Assembly: GCA_025451425.1 (NCBI GenBank) | Contig: JANWKK010000004.1 | Span: 1-6,702, forward strand | DNA: 6,702 nucleotides | Direction: 5' to 3' | From: Gemmatimonadaceae bacterium | GTDB lineage: Bacteria; Gemmatimonadota; Gemmatimonadetes; Gemmatimonadales; Gemmatimonadaceae | Shown: in pieces, positions 6,086 through 6,702 of the stretch | Numbering within the stretch: position 1 is the stretch's first letter | Layout: each line of letters begins with the position of its first letter | Position numbers and translations under genes: made by a program | The notes under the pieces: generated by a model | What the model was told of the DNA's origin: nothing | Database searches by the model: none | What the model saw: the letters and a program-made list of their open reading frames with translations, nothing else

Positions 6086-6702
6086 CCGCGGACTCTTCAA
6101 ATCCACGGACGGCGGCCACACATGGAACAAGGTGCTCGACCCCGGCAAGTGGGCGGGCGTAAGCGACATCGTTCAGGATCCTCGAAACCCTGACGTCCTG
6201 ATCGCAACGAGCTGGCAGCGCGTTCGTCGGACGTATGGCTACATCGCTGGCGGTCCGGAATCAGGCCTCTGGCGCTCCACCGACGGCGGCACGAGCTGGC
6301 GACGTTCACAGGCCGGCTTACCTAACGACGCAGAGCTGGGACGCGTCGGCCTCGCGATGTCGCCGGTCAATCCCGACGTCATCTACGCGATTCTCGAGGC
6401 ATCGAATGACAAGGGCGGCACCTTCCGCTCGCGCGATGGCGGCGTGTCCTGGGAAAAGATGTCGAGCTACAACACCGTCGGACTGTACTACGCCGAGCTG
6501 TTCCCCGATCCGGTCGACGTGGATCGCGTCTATGCCGTCGACGTCCGAAACATGGTGAGCGAGGACGGTGGACGCACCTTCCGTCCCGTAGGCGAGCGCA
6601 ACAAGCACGTCGACAACCACGTGATCTGGATCGATCCGGACAACAACGACCACATCCTGATCGGCTGCGACGGTGGTCTGTACGAGTCCTACGATCGCGG
6701 CC
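5907..6702 (+). CDS. Secreted Asp-box (BNR/sortilin-like) protein, continuation after the frameshift, C-terminus missing
   Basis: From AAC at 5907 the frame stays open for 265 codons to the right edge and continues beyond it. It carries repeated Asp-box motifs of the S-x-D-x-G-x-[ST]-W type: RSTDGGRSW (5946), KSTDGGHTW (6099), RSTDGGTSW (6273), RSRDGGVSW (6426) and a variant VSEDGGRTF (6555). A truncated ESYDRG lies at the edge. The spacing is 43 to 58 residues, one per propeller blade. Between them are the usual strands, such as IGKIVIDPRNSDIIYVAAQG and GRVGLAMSPVNPDVIYAI. It has no start of its own with a good ribosome binding site, so it is almost certainly the rest of the gene that begins at 5396 rather than a separate gene. 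The fold is a beta-propeller, probably extracytoplasmic; binding or enzymatic role unknown. Confidence 0.85.

Overview
The window is GC-rich (roughly 60% by eye) bacterial chromosome. It holds four genes or gene parts on the minus strand (positions 1 to 4390) and two on the plus strand (from about 4529 to the right edge). The gene types suggest a Gemmatimonadota- or Acidobacteria-like bacterium: an orphan MacB/FtsX permease of the ADOP type, a DauA-like SulP transporter, and a secreted Asp-box (BNR/sortilin-like) protein with a Pro/Arg/Thr-rich linker. This assignment is inference from protein flavour; there is no rRNA or other phylogenetic marker in the window. I saw no tRNA, rRNA, CRISPR array, transposase, integrase or phage gene.

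Minus strand, in order of transcription: (1) a 156-aa single-MCE-domain protein, probably envelope-anchored (4390-3920); (2) a SulP anion transporter with a C-terminal STAS domain (start uncertain, at or above 3683, to 2073); (3) a GlxA-type AraC regulator with an N-terminal DJ-1/PfpI-like domain (1980-988); (4) the N-terminal 326 codons of an ABC-type MacB/FtsX permease (979 to beyond position 1). Genes 3 and 4 are separated by only 8 bp, and the permease ribosome binding site touches the regulator's stop codon, so they are probably co-transcribed. Genes 1 to 3 are separated by gaps of about 90 to 230 bp and need not share a transcript.

Plus strand: a 233-aa class I SAM-dependent O-methyltransferase (4588-5289). 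It is preceded by a 14-codon reading frame that owns the only strong Shine-Dalgarno sequence in the area. The intergenic region shared by this gene and the divergent MCE gene contains a perfect 13-bp palindrome. Downstream lies the start of a large secreted Asp-box beta-propeller protein (5396 to beyond 6702). One extra A near 5906-5908 breaks its reading frame.

Most of the window is ordinary accessory chromosome, and I did not find a convincing new multi-gene system. The points most worth a second look are the frameshift in the beta-propeller gene, the SulP gene whose conserved N-terminus extends above any standard start codon, the leader ORF before the methyltransferase, three helically phased GACAT repeats before the AraC gene, and the tight coupling of a GlxA-type regulator to an orphan permease.
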